Shown piece by piece: positions 1 to 10,364 of a stretch of 64,000 nt of DNA (the first letter of the stretch is position 1; each line of letters begins with the position of its first letter). Position numbers and translations under genes: made by a program. A model generated the notes under the pieces. That model did no database searches. It saw only the letters and a list, made by a program, of their open reading frames with translations, and was not told the origin of the DNA. Source of the stretch: Asparagopsis taxiformis (lineage: Eukaryota; Rhodophyta; Florideophyceae; Bonnemaisoniales; Bonnemaisoniaceae); assembly GCA_030407315.1 (NCBI GenBank), contig JALQPE010000632.1, forward strand, positions 21,918 through 85,917, given 5' to 3'.

Positions 1-378
1 TGAACTTTGCAGTCGCCTACACGCAATGTTCTGATAAGAACATGTTCCTGCGACATTCAGAATACTCCTTGCAATTCATCTACATACTTGCATACGGGTT
101 CCGAACGATTTTGAAATTTCAAAGTGGAGAAGAGGTGGGAGGAGCGCAAATCCGGGAAATCAATGAAGCAGTGAAACTGCTTCTTCCCGGGGAGCGGGTG
201 AGTAGTCGGTTCATGAATGAGGAGGTGTTGACTATATCGCGTGATAGATATGAAGAACTGAATGTAGACGATGGAGGGACGCAGTGCTGGAGGAGAGCTT
301 CAGGTCTATGGAAGAGGACGGAGGAGATGAAGAATACGTGAAGGTATTTGTCGATGATGAAATCGAGAATGAAGGGGT
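1..378 (+). pseudogene. Coiled-coil accessory protein, 3' fragment (broken)
   Basis: From base 3 the forward frame reads the C-terminal part of the protein encoded intact at 36,726-38,252 (complement), beginning NFAVAYTQCSDKNMF. The match runs to about base 285. There a run of seven G in the intact gene has become GGAGGGA with one base missing nearby, which shifts the frame and replaces the acidic tail with an unrelated short end stopping at 341. The 5' part lies outside the window. It is non-functional as read. Confidence 0.85.
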
Positions 379-671
379 CCCCTACTCCCGGAGTAGTATC
401 GGATGAAACCGGTTTCGGTATAGTAGACGAAGAATGAAGAAATAAAATTTATGTTGAGTTGAATTTTGTAATAGATGTAAGTAGATAGATACGAGACATC
501 AGGAAACCAGTCAGGCGATAGTGTCAAGTCGAAGGAACAGCGCAGAGACAGGCAGTGGAATAGTCGAAGTAGGAAGGGGCGAGGGTATCCGTCTTTACTA
601 GAAATTGATGGCCACAGGAGCTCTAGAATGGAATACCTAGGAACAGGATAACTACGGATAGGTGTGCTTTA

Positions 672-2028
672 TCATTTTCGCTCCGGACTGCAGGTGGCAG
701 GTGGAGGAGAGGGAGGGTGGGTAGTGTCTGAATCCGCATTGAAGCCAAGACGAGAGATAGCCTCATAGCCAATGTCTTCAAGCTCCTGGCATGTAGTAGT
801 ACCACTGAAAATACAGCAAGGTAAGCGTAGATATAGTGTAACAAACGTCTCTGCGGTTGATACAGGCTGGAAAGTGCTGTAACTGGCTCGGCGCTGAATA
901 CGTCTCCACAGTAACGAAAACGTTGCTCCATAGGTAACAGTAGCCTTATCACGTAGGTGGAAAGAGTCCACGATGCTAGAATGTGATAGTTGGCTAAGGC
1001 ATAGGGGATGTAAAAATGTATTGTTGACGTGGTCAAACTCGTAAGAGTCCCTGCAGAGAACTGTCATACGTTGGTCTGGGCTGGACAGGACGTAAGCAGA
1101 TGAGCCGACGAGAAAGGCGGAAGAAGGAGCATCATGAGCAATCAACGTCGACTAGATTTCCTAGAATTCGGACAATCGAGCTGCCTCCATTGCGTTCCGT
1201 CCTGCTTTTAACCAATATTTTCTGGAACCCGTGTTGCGAGGTACCTATGGAGTCACATAGTGCCTGAAAGGTGGGGAAAATGATGGAAAGATCCGACTCA
1301 TTTCCAGAGGGAAAGGTGATGTCCTCAAAGGACGGCTGGAAGAGAACGTCACGATTCTTTTTCGCCTTGCATTGAATGGCAATAGTGCGGAATTGAGCAA
1401 GGGAGCAGTCGGCCTGTACTCTGATTTCTTCTTGCGATGTTTGTCGCATTCCCCTGGAGTGCTCGTATTTTGTCATCCGGAGGGAGAGGGGCTTGTCCGT
1501 GTACACACCAAGCTTCTGAAACAGAATGCTACATACAGTCAGAGCAGAGGAGGTCATGGAGCTGTTGGAATCGAATGGAGGGGGAAGAGGATGTTTGGCA
1601 GCTGACTCCATCTTTTCCAATCTTGCCAGCATTTCTGCTATGGTCTTCTTCATTTGATCCGCAGTGCAATCTTGAAGGATGCTGCGGTGGCGGTGGCGAG
1701 TGTGGTCAATGCCGTAGTCCGGGTCTCTCTCTGCTGGGGATGCAGGTGAGTCCATACTGCGAAGCTCACCACTTCGCCACGGGAGAACCCTTCCGGAATC
1801 CTTGTCGACGAGCTCGTTACGATCTGAGATCTTGACTTGAGAAAGGGTAGAGTCGAAACCATATTCAGCTTTGTATTCGAGCAATGCATGGAGGAATGGG
1901 TCTGTTTCAGTCTTGACCTGAGTAATTTCCTTGACGATTGCAGACCACCAGACAATTTTTCGTTTCCTCCCAAACGGCCGAAGTTCCCATTGAACTTCTA
2001 TAACGTCGTTTGGAGCGAGAGGAAGCAT
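672..2028 (-). pseudogene. Tudor-like-domain accessory gene, broken copy
   Basis: This is a copy of the 453-aa gene at 35,089-36,450. The first 298 codons (2028 down to 1132) are open and nearly identical to the intact protein. Around 1138 a TCTC present in the intact gene is shortened by two bases, so the frame ends. The remaining homologous sequence (HDAPSSAFLVGSSAYVL onward) continues in another frame down to 672. One serine codon of a short serine run is also missing. Both halves keep high similarity, so the inactivation looks recent. Confidence 0.88.
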
Positions 2029-2541
2029 GTTGGGATAGCTATGGAATGGAATTGTTGTATTAGTGGAAGCCTAACCGTTACCTTCTGCTAAAGAGTAATA
2101 TATACTAGGAGGATTGGAAAGGTCGAGAAGAGATGTTTAGGTGGTGTAGAAATAGAATGGACAATTGACAAAATTGACACGTCAGTGTGGATGATGTCTG
2201 CCATGACCCGATTGCAGCATAAAATTTGATGTGAATAATCGTTCTAGAAGTGAATGTCGGATGCATACGATTGGACTACAAAGATACGTTTAGAGATGTT
2301 ACGGGGCCCAATAAATTGCATGGAAAAATATTTTGAGTATTACTTTAGTATTACATTGATTATTGAGCTAACAGTCGATATAGTTATCTTGTAAAGGTTC
2401 GGACAGGGGTGGAAAGGAAACAGCCACCGAAGTGCTACCACTCGCTGACACTTTGTTTTAAACAACCAACTTCTGCTTTGCGCCACCCTGGTCAAGCAAC
2501 AACCAACTATCCCTTTCTTAAAAACTTTATCTTTGTTCGCC
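2029..2541. promoter_or_regulatory. Divergent intergenic spacer (decayed copy)
   Basis: This 513-bp spacer lies between two divergently oriented gene copies and matches 34,576-35,088 in the other arm. It contains no ORF of its own. It presumably held both promoters. A TATATACTA-like box lies close upstream of the minus-strand gene (about 2097-2106). Confidence 0.4.
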
Positions 2542-3370
2542 ATTGAAGGAACGTTCCACAATCACGGTGAAAAGCACGACGGATGGGTGTTCATCGACCC
2601 CAATCAAGTCAGCAAATTCGTATCGATTCGCGATGTTGATGGAAGTCATGTGGAAGCGCTCATGGAGAGCATTCGCAACAGCGGTTATGACACAGCTCAT
2701 CCCGTGACTGGCAGGTTTCGAGAAGGCGTTCTGGAGATATTGGATGGAGCGCACCGCTGCATGGCAATTGTACGTGGAATGGAGAAGGGCGTCTTTCCTC
2801 CTGGGGTTACGATTCCTATGCGAGAAGAGTCTATCGTGGCGGACACCAACAGCAGTACTGCTGTTGTGCTGGACCGTGTGAGAGCAACGACATCCAACGA
2901 CATTGCAGGCCTGCAAAGGCGCATGATGTTTGTTGAGTATCTGATGATCGCCGTTGATCTCAGAGACGAGTACTGGGTCCAAAAAGGAAAGGAAAAGTAG
3001 GCTCATATTTCGTCTGTGAGGATGGCTGATGTGTTGGGCTGGATCAAATCCTAGGATTTGGATCGCAGCTGCGATCCAAGCGGCCAAATTGCTTCAAGCC
3101 TGAGTGGTAAACTGCAGTACAGCTCATGCATGTCTATCCTGGCTGTGCTTCAGCCGTATCACCGAGCAGAAGATTCGAGTGCGATTTATTTCCGTCTGTG
3201 GCAAATGTTTTGTCATGCATGGGGACTCAATGCAGAGATGGGTGATTCTCCGAGGATGGTTGGGTTTCCGAAACAGGTGGGGGTGACTAGTTATCGTGCC
3301 GTCGAAATGTTTGGCAAGACACCCCGCGGAGAATTGTCCTCTCCACTGAACCGCGAACTGCTTTCGAGCA
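2542..3370 (+). pseudogene. ParB-like/DNA methyltransferase/SET gene, truncated dead copy
   Basis: This is a copy of the first ~270 codons of the gene at 31,108-34,575 (complement). Four separate lesions are visible. The start codon ATG is ATT at 2542. A TAC tyrosine codon is TAG at 2998-3000. About 24 extra bases near 3050-3073 form a local inverted repeat (GATCAAATCC/GGATTTGATC-like) and add another stop. The gene is cut at 3370 by the adjacent element. The ParB-like motif DGAHR is still readable. The snap-back character of the insertion suggests a repair or template-switch event. Confidence 0.9.
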
Positions 3371-3380
3371 CTGGTGGTAC

Positions 3381-3609
3381 TACCACCTCGTTCGTTAACG
3401 TAATCCTCGCGTGGATCGTTCGTCGTGACGCTCGTGTCTGAGACAGAATAGGTTAGCGAGTAGGCTACTCGCTAACCTATTCTCTACCTTCTACCTTTCT
3501 ACCAATACAGTCAAACACTAGCGGGTGGCACTGTTCGTTGTTTCGTTTAAAGGACAGCGTGTCCACTAGCTCGTACCAGCTACTACGTCTAACGAACTAT
3601 CGTTCCACA
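3381..3609 (+). repeat. Left terminal inverted repeat of the 7-kb element
   Basis: It pairs with 10,169-10,364. It contains an extra internal hairpin at 3446-3482 with perfect 17-bp arms (GAATAGGTTAGCGAGTA) and a 3-base loop. The right arm has only one copy of that motif, which explains the length difference between the arms. Confidence 0.8.
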
Positions 3610-5900
3610 GCGGCAGTCGAACGAGTTCGCGTCTGCGATGGAGCCGCGGAGGCTATCGGCGCGCTTGTGGCGGGAGTCGAAGAGGACTTAGCCGGCGTTG
3701 GCGCGACCCCAGTGCGGGAAGAGGATGCCTCGTGGCGAGTGGTTGGACGGTTGGGCGAACCCATGTCTTCCCCTTCCTCCTCTGAGGACTCGAATTGAAT
3801 CGGAGCACGAGGGGTCATCTTAAAAGCCAGTAGAGGCGATGGAAGACGTTGGGAAAACCCTGAGCGGGATAAGTGAACGGCCTATTGGCTTAAATCTCCG
3901 AAAGGGAGCTGCGGTATTCAACCCTGAAGGGGATTCGCAAGGCGATTGGCCGGGATGACGAATTCAAAGCCTCGAATTGGCACCGCTCACGCGATCACGC
4001 GGTAAATTATCTTCCAGATGGACTCAAAAACCCTTTGAGGGATGACGGAAGGGACACGAACTCTCGTACACAATTGGACACCGAAGGGGTGAGTACGCTC
4101 TTTCGCGTGGGATCGATAAGAAACCTGCAGCAGGTGTTGATTCCAATGGGAAACGGTCGGTGGACTTCCGGAAGAGTCGGATGGACTGAACGAAATTATC
4201 GAACACGCGCTGGGCGCGGGAAAATCAGAAGGCAGAAAATGCAACGGCTATCGCCCAAAAATTGTAATTTTTCTAATTTTGTCGGGACAACAAACCTCTC
4301 AGGAGGGGGCCATGTCATACCGCCTGGCAGTCCTCTCAACCAGAGCCGTGTCGCTTCCCTATTGGGTGCCCACTTAAGGGATGTGCCAATCACAAGGCAC
4401 CAGCCAACTGGGCGTGTTTCCTGTAATTAGGACTAGCGCAAGGCTGTAAACACCCTGTTCGGGCCTATCGGCCCCGGCCAAGACCCCACAAGGGGCAAAT
4501 TTCTAGCTTAAGCTAACCAGCTGTACATTACAATGTAAGCCTAACTGGCAATAACCTCGCGGGTAGGCGAGTGCCGTTAACTGGGCTCTGGTTGGTCAAG
4601 AACTGGATATTTATTCCTAACCACTAACCCTAGCTTACAGTAGACTTAGTATAAATACGCCACTGGAATAGCCAGTAGGCAGGGTTCTAGAGTAACGTAA
4701 ACTCAAGTGGAATTACGACCCACTGGAACAGTGTTCGCATACCTATTGTTTAACCCCTCTCCGGGAAAACCTTAGGGATAGCCAACAGCTCGACGGATTA
4801 CGTCACTTTGCTCCATTAATACGCACCTCGCGTGAACGCTATAATCGCACAACCCCCTCCGGGTAGCGATACCTTCTCTCATACGAGATTACAGCTTGGG
4901 TACGTTAAAAGGTTCATCTGCTCTACCATATCCTCTACCGAGGCTCGGGACACCTGTCGGGTGGTTTGCCGCTCTAGCAGATTTTCTACCTGCTACAGGC
5001 TCGGTTGAACGGCTGGGAGTGCCGAACCGACAGCGCTCCCAGTCGGTAGCCTTGTCCCGGTGGGCGGAAGGCCACTCCCGGTCGCCTGACGGCGTTAAAA
5101 GAAGCGGGAAGGTGGTCCACTACCGCGGAGACGAAATGCCCTAGGGCAATCCACGTGCACTCCCGCCGGAGGAGACTCGCGGCGGGCAATTGGGGAAAAG
5201 TGCGAGCGATCCCCAATTGGAGATCGAAACGGAGCAGCGGGTATCCGGTAAGGGAACTGCCGCCGCCGTTTAGTTGTAAGTTAAACGACCACGGTCGAAA
5301 GATTTGGAACCGAGACGATCTGCCTTTATTGTAGCTTAGTGGTCAGTCCGTTGACCTTAAATGGTCAACGAGACTGCCGGGACCGGACCAGGACCAATGG
5401 TCCCGGTCCGGCGTCCAATGGACCTTGTGGGTGTTTATGTGGCCCAGGGGCCTTACAGAGTAAGCTGCTACGTTGCTACGTGTAAACTAATAGAAACGGC
5501 CAGCCGTAACGTACACGTGCACAACTGTAACGGGAGAATCCTCCCGCTCGCACACGTGTGTGACTAATCGCGCCTATATCGCTACATGTTGCACGCTCGC
5601 CGAAGGGTCCCGCGCAAGCAATGTGGCCCGGTGCCAATGCAAGGCGGCACGCGCCCATTCGCCCTTGGGCGACAATTGCCTTGCCACGTCACCGCGGCTA
5701 GTGATTCCCAACGCGGCTCTTCGCGGCTGATTCCCTATCGAGCACCCACTCACGCTCTCGAGCGTACCGCTTAAGCGACCCCTCCTGGCGCCCATTCCAG
5801 ACGCCTGGAATTATCCCTCCCGCGACCGCTCGCAGCGCAATACGGGACGAGTCCCACACTCTCCCCTTCTTAAACTGGCGCGCTCCTGCGCGCAGGTATC
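3610..5900. other. Hairpin-rich non-coding leader
   Basis: This 2.3-kb stretch has no convincing ORF. It is dense in short inverted repeats, for example CCCCACAAGGGG near 4484, AGCTTAAGCT near 4504, TACATTACAATGTA near 4524, and a CCAATTGGGG/CCCCAATTGG pair near 5186-5220. This looks like a structured RNA leader or 5' untranslated region of the element. I could not assign it to a known ribozyme, intron or tRNA family. Confidence 0.4.
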
Positions 5901-6144
5901 ATGTATCCATCAACTCCCCCACCTTCTTTCTCTTCCTCCTCACAGCGACTCGTCACTTCCATTTCCCCTATTCCGATCCCAATCAGCGAGTGGGGAATCA
6001 TGGCGCCTCCGCATCCCGACGCGAAAGGCGACGTTAACAACCCTCGGGAGTCTACTCGCTCGTTGCCTGCAACGAGTACTCCGACCAATACCGCCTCGGC
6101 GGTGACAGCACGAACGGCAGCCCATCAACCGTTGCAGGGCTCTT

Positions 6145-9100
6145 ATGTTGACCTCTATGCTCCTGCCGCAGCAGCTACGCAAGGCCTTTCTGACCCTTAT
6201 GCGGGGGACCGAAGTGAAGCCAAGTTATTACTACAACCACCCACGGCCGCAGCCTGCGCGCGAATCTGTCATCCCCTCGGGTGTTTCGTATTTCACCCCC
6301 ACAGGTGGTGGCAACCGCCCTCCGCGTTTTGGCTCCACAGCAGCCAGGAGGGATCAAACTCAAGGTCTTCAGGGACAGGGCGTCTCCCCTTCGGTACCGG
6401 CTCCGGCAAGGGTGCCGAGTGACGGTGGCCACGGTCGTCTCCCTGGGGAGTCATCTGCGGGAACCGTCGCGGCTCCAGCCGGGGGACAAGTATACTCCGC
6501 GTTGGCTCGCCTCGTTGGCGAAGAAGAGTCTCCGTCCATGGCCGCCAAGTTGGGCGAAGTGTTAAGCATGGTCAACGCTTTGCCCTCGGGCAAGACGGCG
6601 GACATCCCCGAGCATTCGCAGCTTACCGGAGGAACTCCTGACTCCCAAGCGGCGCGCCAGGATCCTTATTTTGGGTCTCCGTCTCCTCGGGCGCCACGGC
6701 CTTTGTGGTTGACGAAACCCCCGGTCGCCCCGTCGGCTGGAGTTGCCCCTGGGCATGAGACGAGGGTGGTGGAATGGATGCGGACGCTTCACACGCAACC
6801 CTTCATCCATCATCAGGACGCCTTCGGGCACGAGCTCTCGCGCGCACCCGGTTACCGCAGCTACGAGTCATACAGACGCTTGCCGTTGCGCCGCCCCGTC
6901 CTGGAACGGTTCGAATGCATCAAAGGAACTCACGGAGCCGCCGTGGCGGATCAAGTAATGCGCAAGCGCATGGAGCATGGCCGATGTCGTATCACTACCC
7001 CGGCCAACTTCCCGAGCGACGTGTATCACCTCAGTGAACCAGAAGACGAACCAATGGTTCGAATGATCGCCCGTTGGATCAAATTAGACCAACTTGGGGC
7101 GTTGGTTGACGATTTCGCCGAGGTGGACATTCGTCTACTGGCGGACCAGGCTCCAATGTTCCCAGTGCGCTGGATTCGCCAGCGGTGGGGTGGGGAGTAT
7201 CGCGACGAGCGTCGGCGCACGTTTCCTCAAACAAGTAACCAACCGCTGCATCTCCGGCCGGGTCCGCGGGGTTACGTCATCACGTTCAAGGACGTAGAAT
7301 ACGTGCGCATCCCGACCAGGTTGCGTCGACGTTACTATGCTCGCATACCCCGTTGGATGGAAGTCCCCGAATGGGAGGTCTTGTTCCCGATGCCGCTCGT
7401 GTACCGCTACGCAGCGTCACACCTGGTGAGCTCGGAAGGGGGTACCCTCGCGAGGGTTTTAGACAAGATGGCCCATACGGAATGGGTGTGCTACTACGCC
7501 GCGACGTGGTTGGAGAATATTGTGGCGCAAAACCGCATGCACCAGGTCCCTGAGGAGATGTTCAAGAAGATACGCTCTTTGGGCGTCGAGGCACCCATAT
7601 GGCCTAGCGGACTCATCCGCAATTTTGAGTGCTTCGATGTCACGCCCGAGTTGCTCGAGCATTTCTATCGCTTGCACGAAACATTCCCGTGGGAGACGGT
7701 TGACATCGTGCCGCTACCCAATTCTCCTTACGAACCGACGCGTCGGCTGAGCAAGTGGGTGCCAATGGACCCGGTCTCACATTCGATCGACTTATCGTCG
7801 TACCTGTTCGGAGTACGCCTCGAGTTGTGCATCCCCCTTAGGGTCCTCGAATACACTGCCGCGCAACCCCTTATGGGAGGCTGGATGGCCAGGGGGTGGG
7901 ATTACGTTACCCTAGGGCGACTCGTGGAGGACTGCATATCGTATCAGACCCATGGCGGCCGTCCTCTCCTTCCGCGGGAAGAAACGGGCTTGCCCTTCGC
8001 GGTTCTCAGGTCAGCGCGTCCTCCGGCGGCCACAGACGCGTCGGCAGAAATGGACACCGTTGAGCCTGTCCCAGCTGATTCAGCCGGTCCGTCTTCGCCT
8101 GCTCGGCCGCGGCCGTCTGATCGTTCCCTCCCATCCGACATGACCGCGCACGCTTCGGCCTTAGAAAAGCGCGTGGAAGAGCTCCAGCGCGCGGTGTCTG
8201 CGGGCCGAGAGCGATTGGCGCAAAGCGAAGCGGCGCGAGTGTCAGCCGAAGCTGCCTTGGCGACCGTTAAGGGTGAGAAGGAAACTCTGCGAGCAGAGTT
8301 GATGGTTGAAAACACGCTGCTGAAGCGAAAACACGATGACTTGTTCAAGAGCTGGCTGGGGTACGCGCGTGATTTGGCGGAACAGGAATTAGCCCTGCAG
8401 AGCGCGCTCTGTCAGGTCTGGGATCTGCACCAGCAGTCCAACACGATATGCGCTAGGGCTGCACGCGCCATCATGACGGTAGAAGACCTACGTGTTCGCC
8501 AGGCAGACGTGGAAGGGTCACGCCCTCTCCCTGGTAACGCGCTCGCGCGTGCCTTCCCGGGTATGGCGTTCTTACACGGGCGGGGGGTCCCCGCCGCGTC
8601 ACCCTCGGGTGCAGCGACTGCCCCGGCGGCCACGTCTGAAGAGACGATAACAGCCCCTCTTGGTGCGGTCATGACCGCGCGTCCCGTTGCCAACGCTCCT
8701 ACACCGTCGGCTAGGGGCGCTTCCGATGCGGTAGCGTCGGGTGGTTCTGCTCCGGCCGACCCAATGGCAGTCGAAGCTGTCAAGGTGACGACCTCAGTCG
8801 CTCCCACCCCGACAGCAGCGGGAACTGCTACGGCTGTGGCTGTGGTCGAACCCGCCACGAGTAAGCCAACCTCCGCGGTTGCTACCCCTCAGGCGACGGG
8901 TGTTACTGGTGTCGCCACCGCTGGGGGTACTCAAAAAGTGTCTAAGGTCATAAAGGAGGCAACTCCTAAACCCACCGACGCAGTCTCCCCGGGTGGAGAG
9001 TCCGTACAAGTCGTTGAAGACCCTCAATCGCCCACGCGCGCCACGCGTCGCCTCAATGTGACGTCACCGGTGGCGACAGTCGCTGCCGCCGTGGTGGTGG

Positions 9101-9216
9101 CGGGGCAACGAGTCGCCCGAAGGCGTAAAAGGACTCAGCCCTCTTCCCCTTCAGCGAGCGTGGGATCTCCAATTAACAAGGACAGGCCGACTCGTCGGAC
9201 TCGCACGCGCCGTTAG
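6145..9216 (+). CDS. Unrecognised 1023-aa protein of the 7-kb element
   Basis: I do not recognise the family. The N-terminal ~150 residues are Pro/Gly/Ser-rich. Residues ~200-610 look globular, with many Trp, Tyr and Arg. About 655-740 is a predicted coiled coil (ALEKRVEELQRAVSAGRERL onward). About 800-1000 is Ala/Thr/Val/Pro-rich, and the protein ends in a strongly basic tail (RRTRTRR). The order low-complexity N-terminus, globular core, coiled coil, basic tail would fit a Gag-like or other nucleic-acid-coating protein, but that is only analogy. The first ATG of this frame is at 6145. An overlapping frame opening with ATG at 5901 (to 6422) also looks coding in its first ~100 codons, so the true N-terminus may start there with a frameshift near 6200-6230. 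Confidence 0.6.
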   Translation: MLTSMLLPQQLRKAFLTLMRGTEVKPSYYYNHPRPQPARESVIPSGVSYFTPTGGGNRPPRFGSTAARRDQTQGLQGQGVSPSVPAPARVPSDGGHGRLPGESSAGTVAAPAGGQVYSALARLVGEEESPSMAAKLGEVLSMVNALPSGKTADIPEHSQLTGGTPDSQAARQDPYFGSPSPRAPRPLWLTKPPVAPSAGVAPGHETRVVEWMRTLHTQPFIHHQDAFGHELSRAPGYRSYESYRRLPLRRPVLERFECIKGTHGAAVADQVMRKRMEHGRCRITTPANFPSDVYHLSEPEDEPMVRMIARWIKLDQLGALVDDFAEVDIRLLADQAPMFPVRWIRQRWGGEYRDERRRTFPQTSNQPLHLRPGPRGYVITFKDVEYVRIPTRLRRRYYARIPRWMEVPEWEVLFPMPLVYRYAASHLVSSEGGTLARVLDKMAHTEWVCYYAATWLENIVAQNRMHQVPEEMFKKIRSLGVEAPIWPSGLIRNFECFDVTPELLEHFYRLHETFPWETVDIVPLPNSPYEPTRRLSKWVPMDPVSHSIDLSSYLFGVRLELCIPLRVLEYTAAQPLMGGWMARGWDYVTLGRLVEDCISYQTHGGRPLLPREETGLPFAVLRSARPPAATDASAEMDTVEPVPADSAGPSSPARPRPSDRSLPSDMTAHASALEKRVEELQRAVSAGRERLAQSEAARVSAEAALATVKGEKETLRAELMVENTLLKRKHDDLFKSWLGYARDLAEQELALQSALCQVWDLHQQSNTICARAARAIMTVEDLRVRQADVEGSRPLPGNALARAFPGMAFLHGRGVPAASPSGAATAPAATSEETITAPLGAVMTARPVANAPTPSARGASDAVASGGSAPADPMAVEAVKVTTSVAPTPTAAGTATAVAVVEPATSKPTSAVATPQATGVTGVATAGGTQKVSKVIKEATPKPTDAVSPGGESVQVVEDPQSPTRATRRLNVTSPVATVAAAVVVAGQRVARRRKRTQPSSPSASVGSPINKDRPTRRTRTRR

Positions 9217-10168
9217 TCACAGCCCGTTCGAAGCGCGTAGTTGCAACTGATACCCTAAGGTAATCTTTGACAGTTAATACCCGCGTATAGAGAGCCATTG
9301 TAGGTATGCGACAATAAAGCTGAGTTTCCAAATGAATTCCTTTATGCAACGAGGTTAGGAATTACGCATCACCTAACCCTTGCTACAAAAGGGGTCCCTC
9401 GGGAGTCAGATGAAAACTCACCCCGTGGGTGAGAAACCGTGTCCCGGTGGCTATGCTGTGCCATAATAATGGCCGTTCGAGATGGCCTTCACCGCTAGTC
9501 GCCTTACGCTCTTGGGAGATTCGTGGCTACGGCTTCGCTATTGCGCGAATTCAACTGAATTCGCAATCCGAATTGACGCTGTCTTTCAAGACGTCATTGC
9601 TTTTGTCAGGCGGCTCGATAGCCGCAGTGACAATCTTTACCGGCAAGCCGGTGAGTGAGAATCGCTCTCGCGCACGGAACTGGCAATAGAGTTCCCACTG
9701 GACGGAAGTCGAGGGGTCGTGCAACCATCCACGCACGCGTGTCGAGAGTTCCAAGGTACGTGCATCCCATCGCGGATAATTACAACCGGCCATAGTGTGA
9801 GAGGCAAGCTGTAAAATTCCTCCAAGTCCGAAGACGTCCGTTGTCCTGCGCAGCCACTTGTTCGGGATGACTACGGTCAGGGCCGTTGTGAGACGCTGGT
9901 GACGCTAGCGTCGGCGCATTCCGCGCAAGTTAGAATAGTTGCCCACCATCAGTGACATGGCGCTCACTTAGGCGAAATCCTCCCGAGTGAGTCGACCTTG
10001 AAATGGGTGATGGCCTAGGCCAATTGTTTTTCCGAGTCGCTAGCGATGTTCAGCGTACTCCAGAGTGCCCGTGCGCGAGTTTTGAAGGACAATGGTGGAC
10101 ACTACATTAATGTAACCTGAGGTTATTGTGTTTCACCCTCAGGTTGCATCTTGCCCAATTTCGCAGAT
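9217..10168. other. Non-coding 3' tail of the 7-kb element
   Basis: No supported gene. It contains short inverted repeats such as ACCTGAGGT/ACCCTCAGGT around 10,117-10,145. It probably is the 3' untranslated region and subterminal DNA of the element. Confidence 0.35.
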
Positions 10169-10364
10169 TGTGGAACGATAGTTCGGTGACGAAGTAGCTG
10201 GTACGAGCTAGTGGACACGCTGTCCTTACGAAACGAAACGAGCAGTCCACCCGCTGGTGTTTTGACTGTATGTTAGGTAGAACGGTAGAGATAGGTTAGC
10301 GAGTAGACACGAGCGTCACGACGCAACAATCCACGCGAGGATTACGTTAGCAAACGAGGTGGTA
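10169..10364 (-). repeat. Right terminal inverted repeat of the 7-kb element
   Basis: It is the reverse complement of the left arm. Its outer end reads CGAGGTGGTA on the forward strand. Alignment is continuous through the GTGGAACGATAGTT block at 10,170 to the outer end, with small gaps. Confidence 0.8.

Larger units (their letters stand above)
1..3370 (-). mobile_element. Decayed inverted copy of Element 1 right arm
   Basis: This stretch is, by eye, a near-identical reverse-complement copy of 33,765-37,108, running from the window edge to an abrupt end at 3370. It contains the same three genes in the same relative order: coiled-coil protein tail, Tudor-like-domain gene, and ParB/methyltransferase gene start. 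All three carry disabling changes. The matching DNA stops at 3370, exactly where an unrelated CpG-rich element with terminal inverted repeats begins. The rest of the methyltransferase gene does not reappear beyond 10,365. It is therefore a second, dying copy of the Element 1 family whose continuation lies left of the window. Confidence 0.9.
3381..10364 (+). mobile_element. 7-kb element with long terminal inverted repeats, type unknown
   Basis: The left arm 3381-3609 and right arm 10,169-10,364 are reverse complements with scattered mismatches. Both begin TACCACCTCGTT at the outer end and both contain the GGACAGCGTGTCCACTAGCT-like block. Between them are a 2.2-kb non-coding leader, one 1023-aa ORF and a 950-bp tail. 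Base composition is GC- and CpG-rich, unlike the giant elements. The insertion disrupts the decayed methyltransferase copy at 3370. No transposase, reverse transcriptase, integrase or protease motif was recognised, so it may be non-autonomous or of an unfamiliar class. The exact outermost bases are uncertain by about 10 bp. Confidence 0.7.

Noticed and set aside
3538..3818. Overlapping 86-aa and 73-aa ORFs
   Set aside because: They lie in the inverted repeat and start of the non-coding leader of the 7-kb element, on both strands at once.
5325..5400. Possible tRNA (TAGCTTAGTGGTCAGTCCG with a TTGACC/GGTCAA stem)
   Set aside because: The anticodon-like loop has six bases, and no T-arm GGTTCGAATCC or matching acceptor stem could be found.
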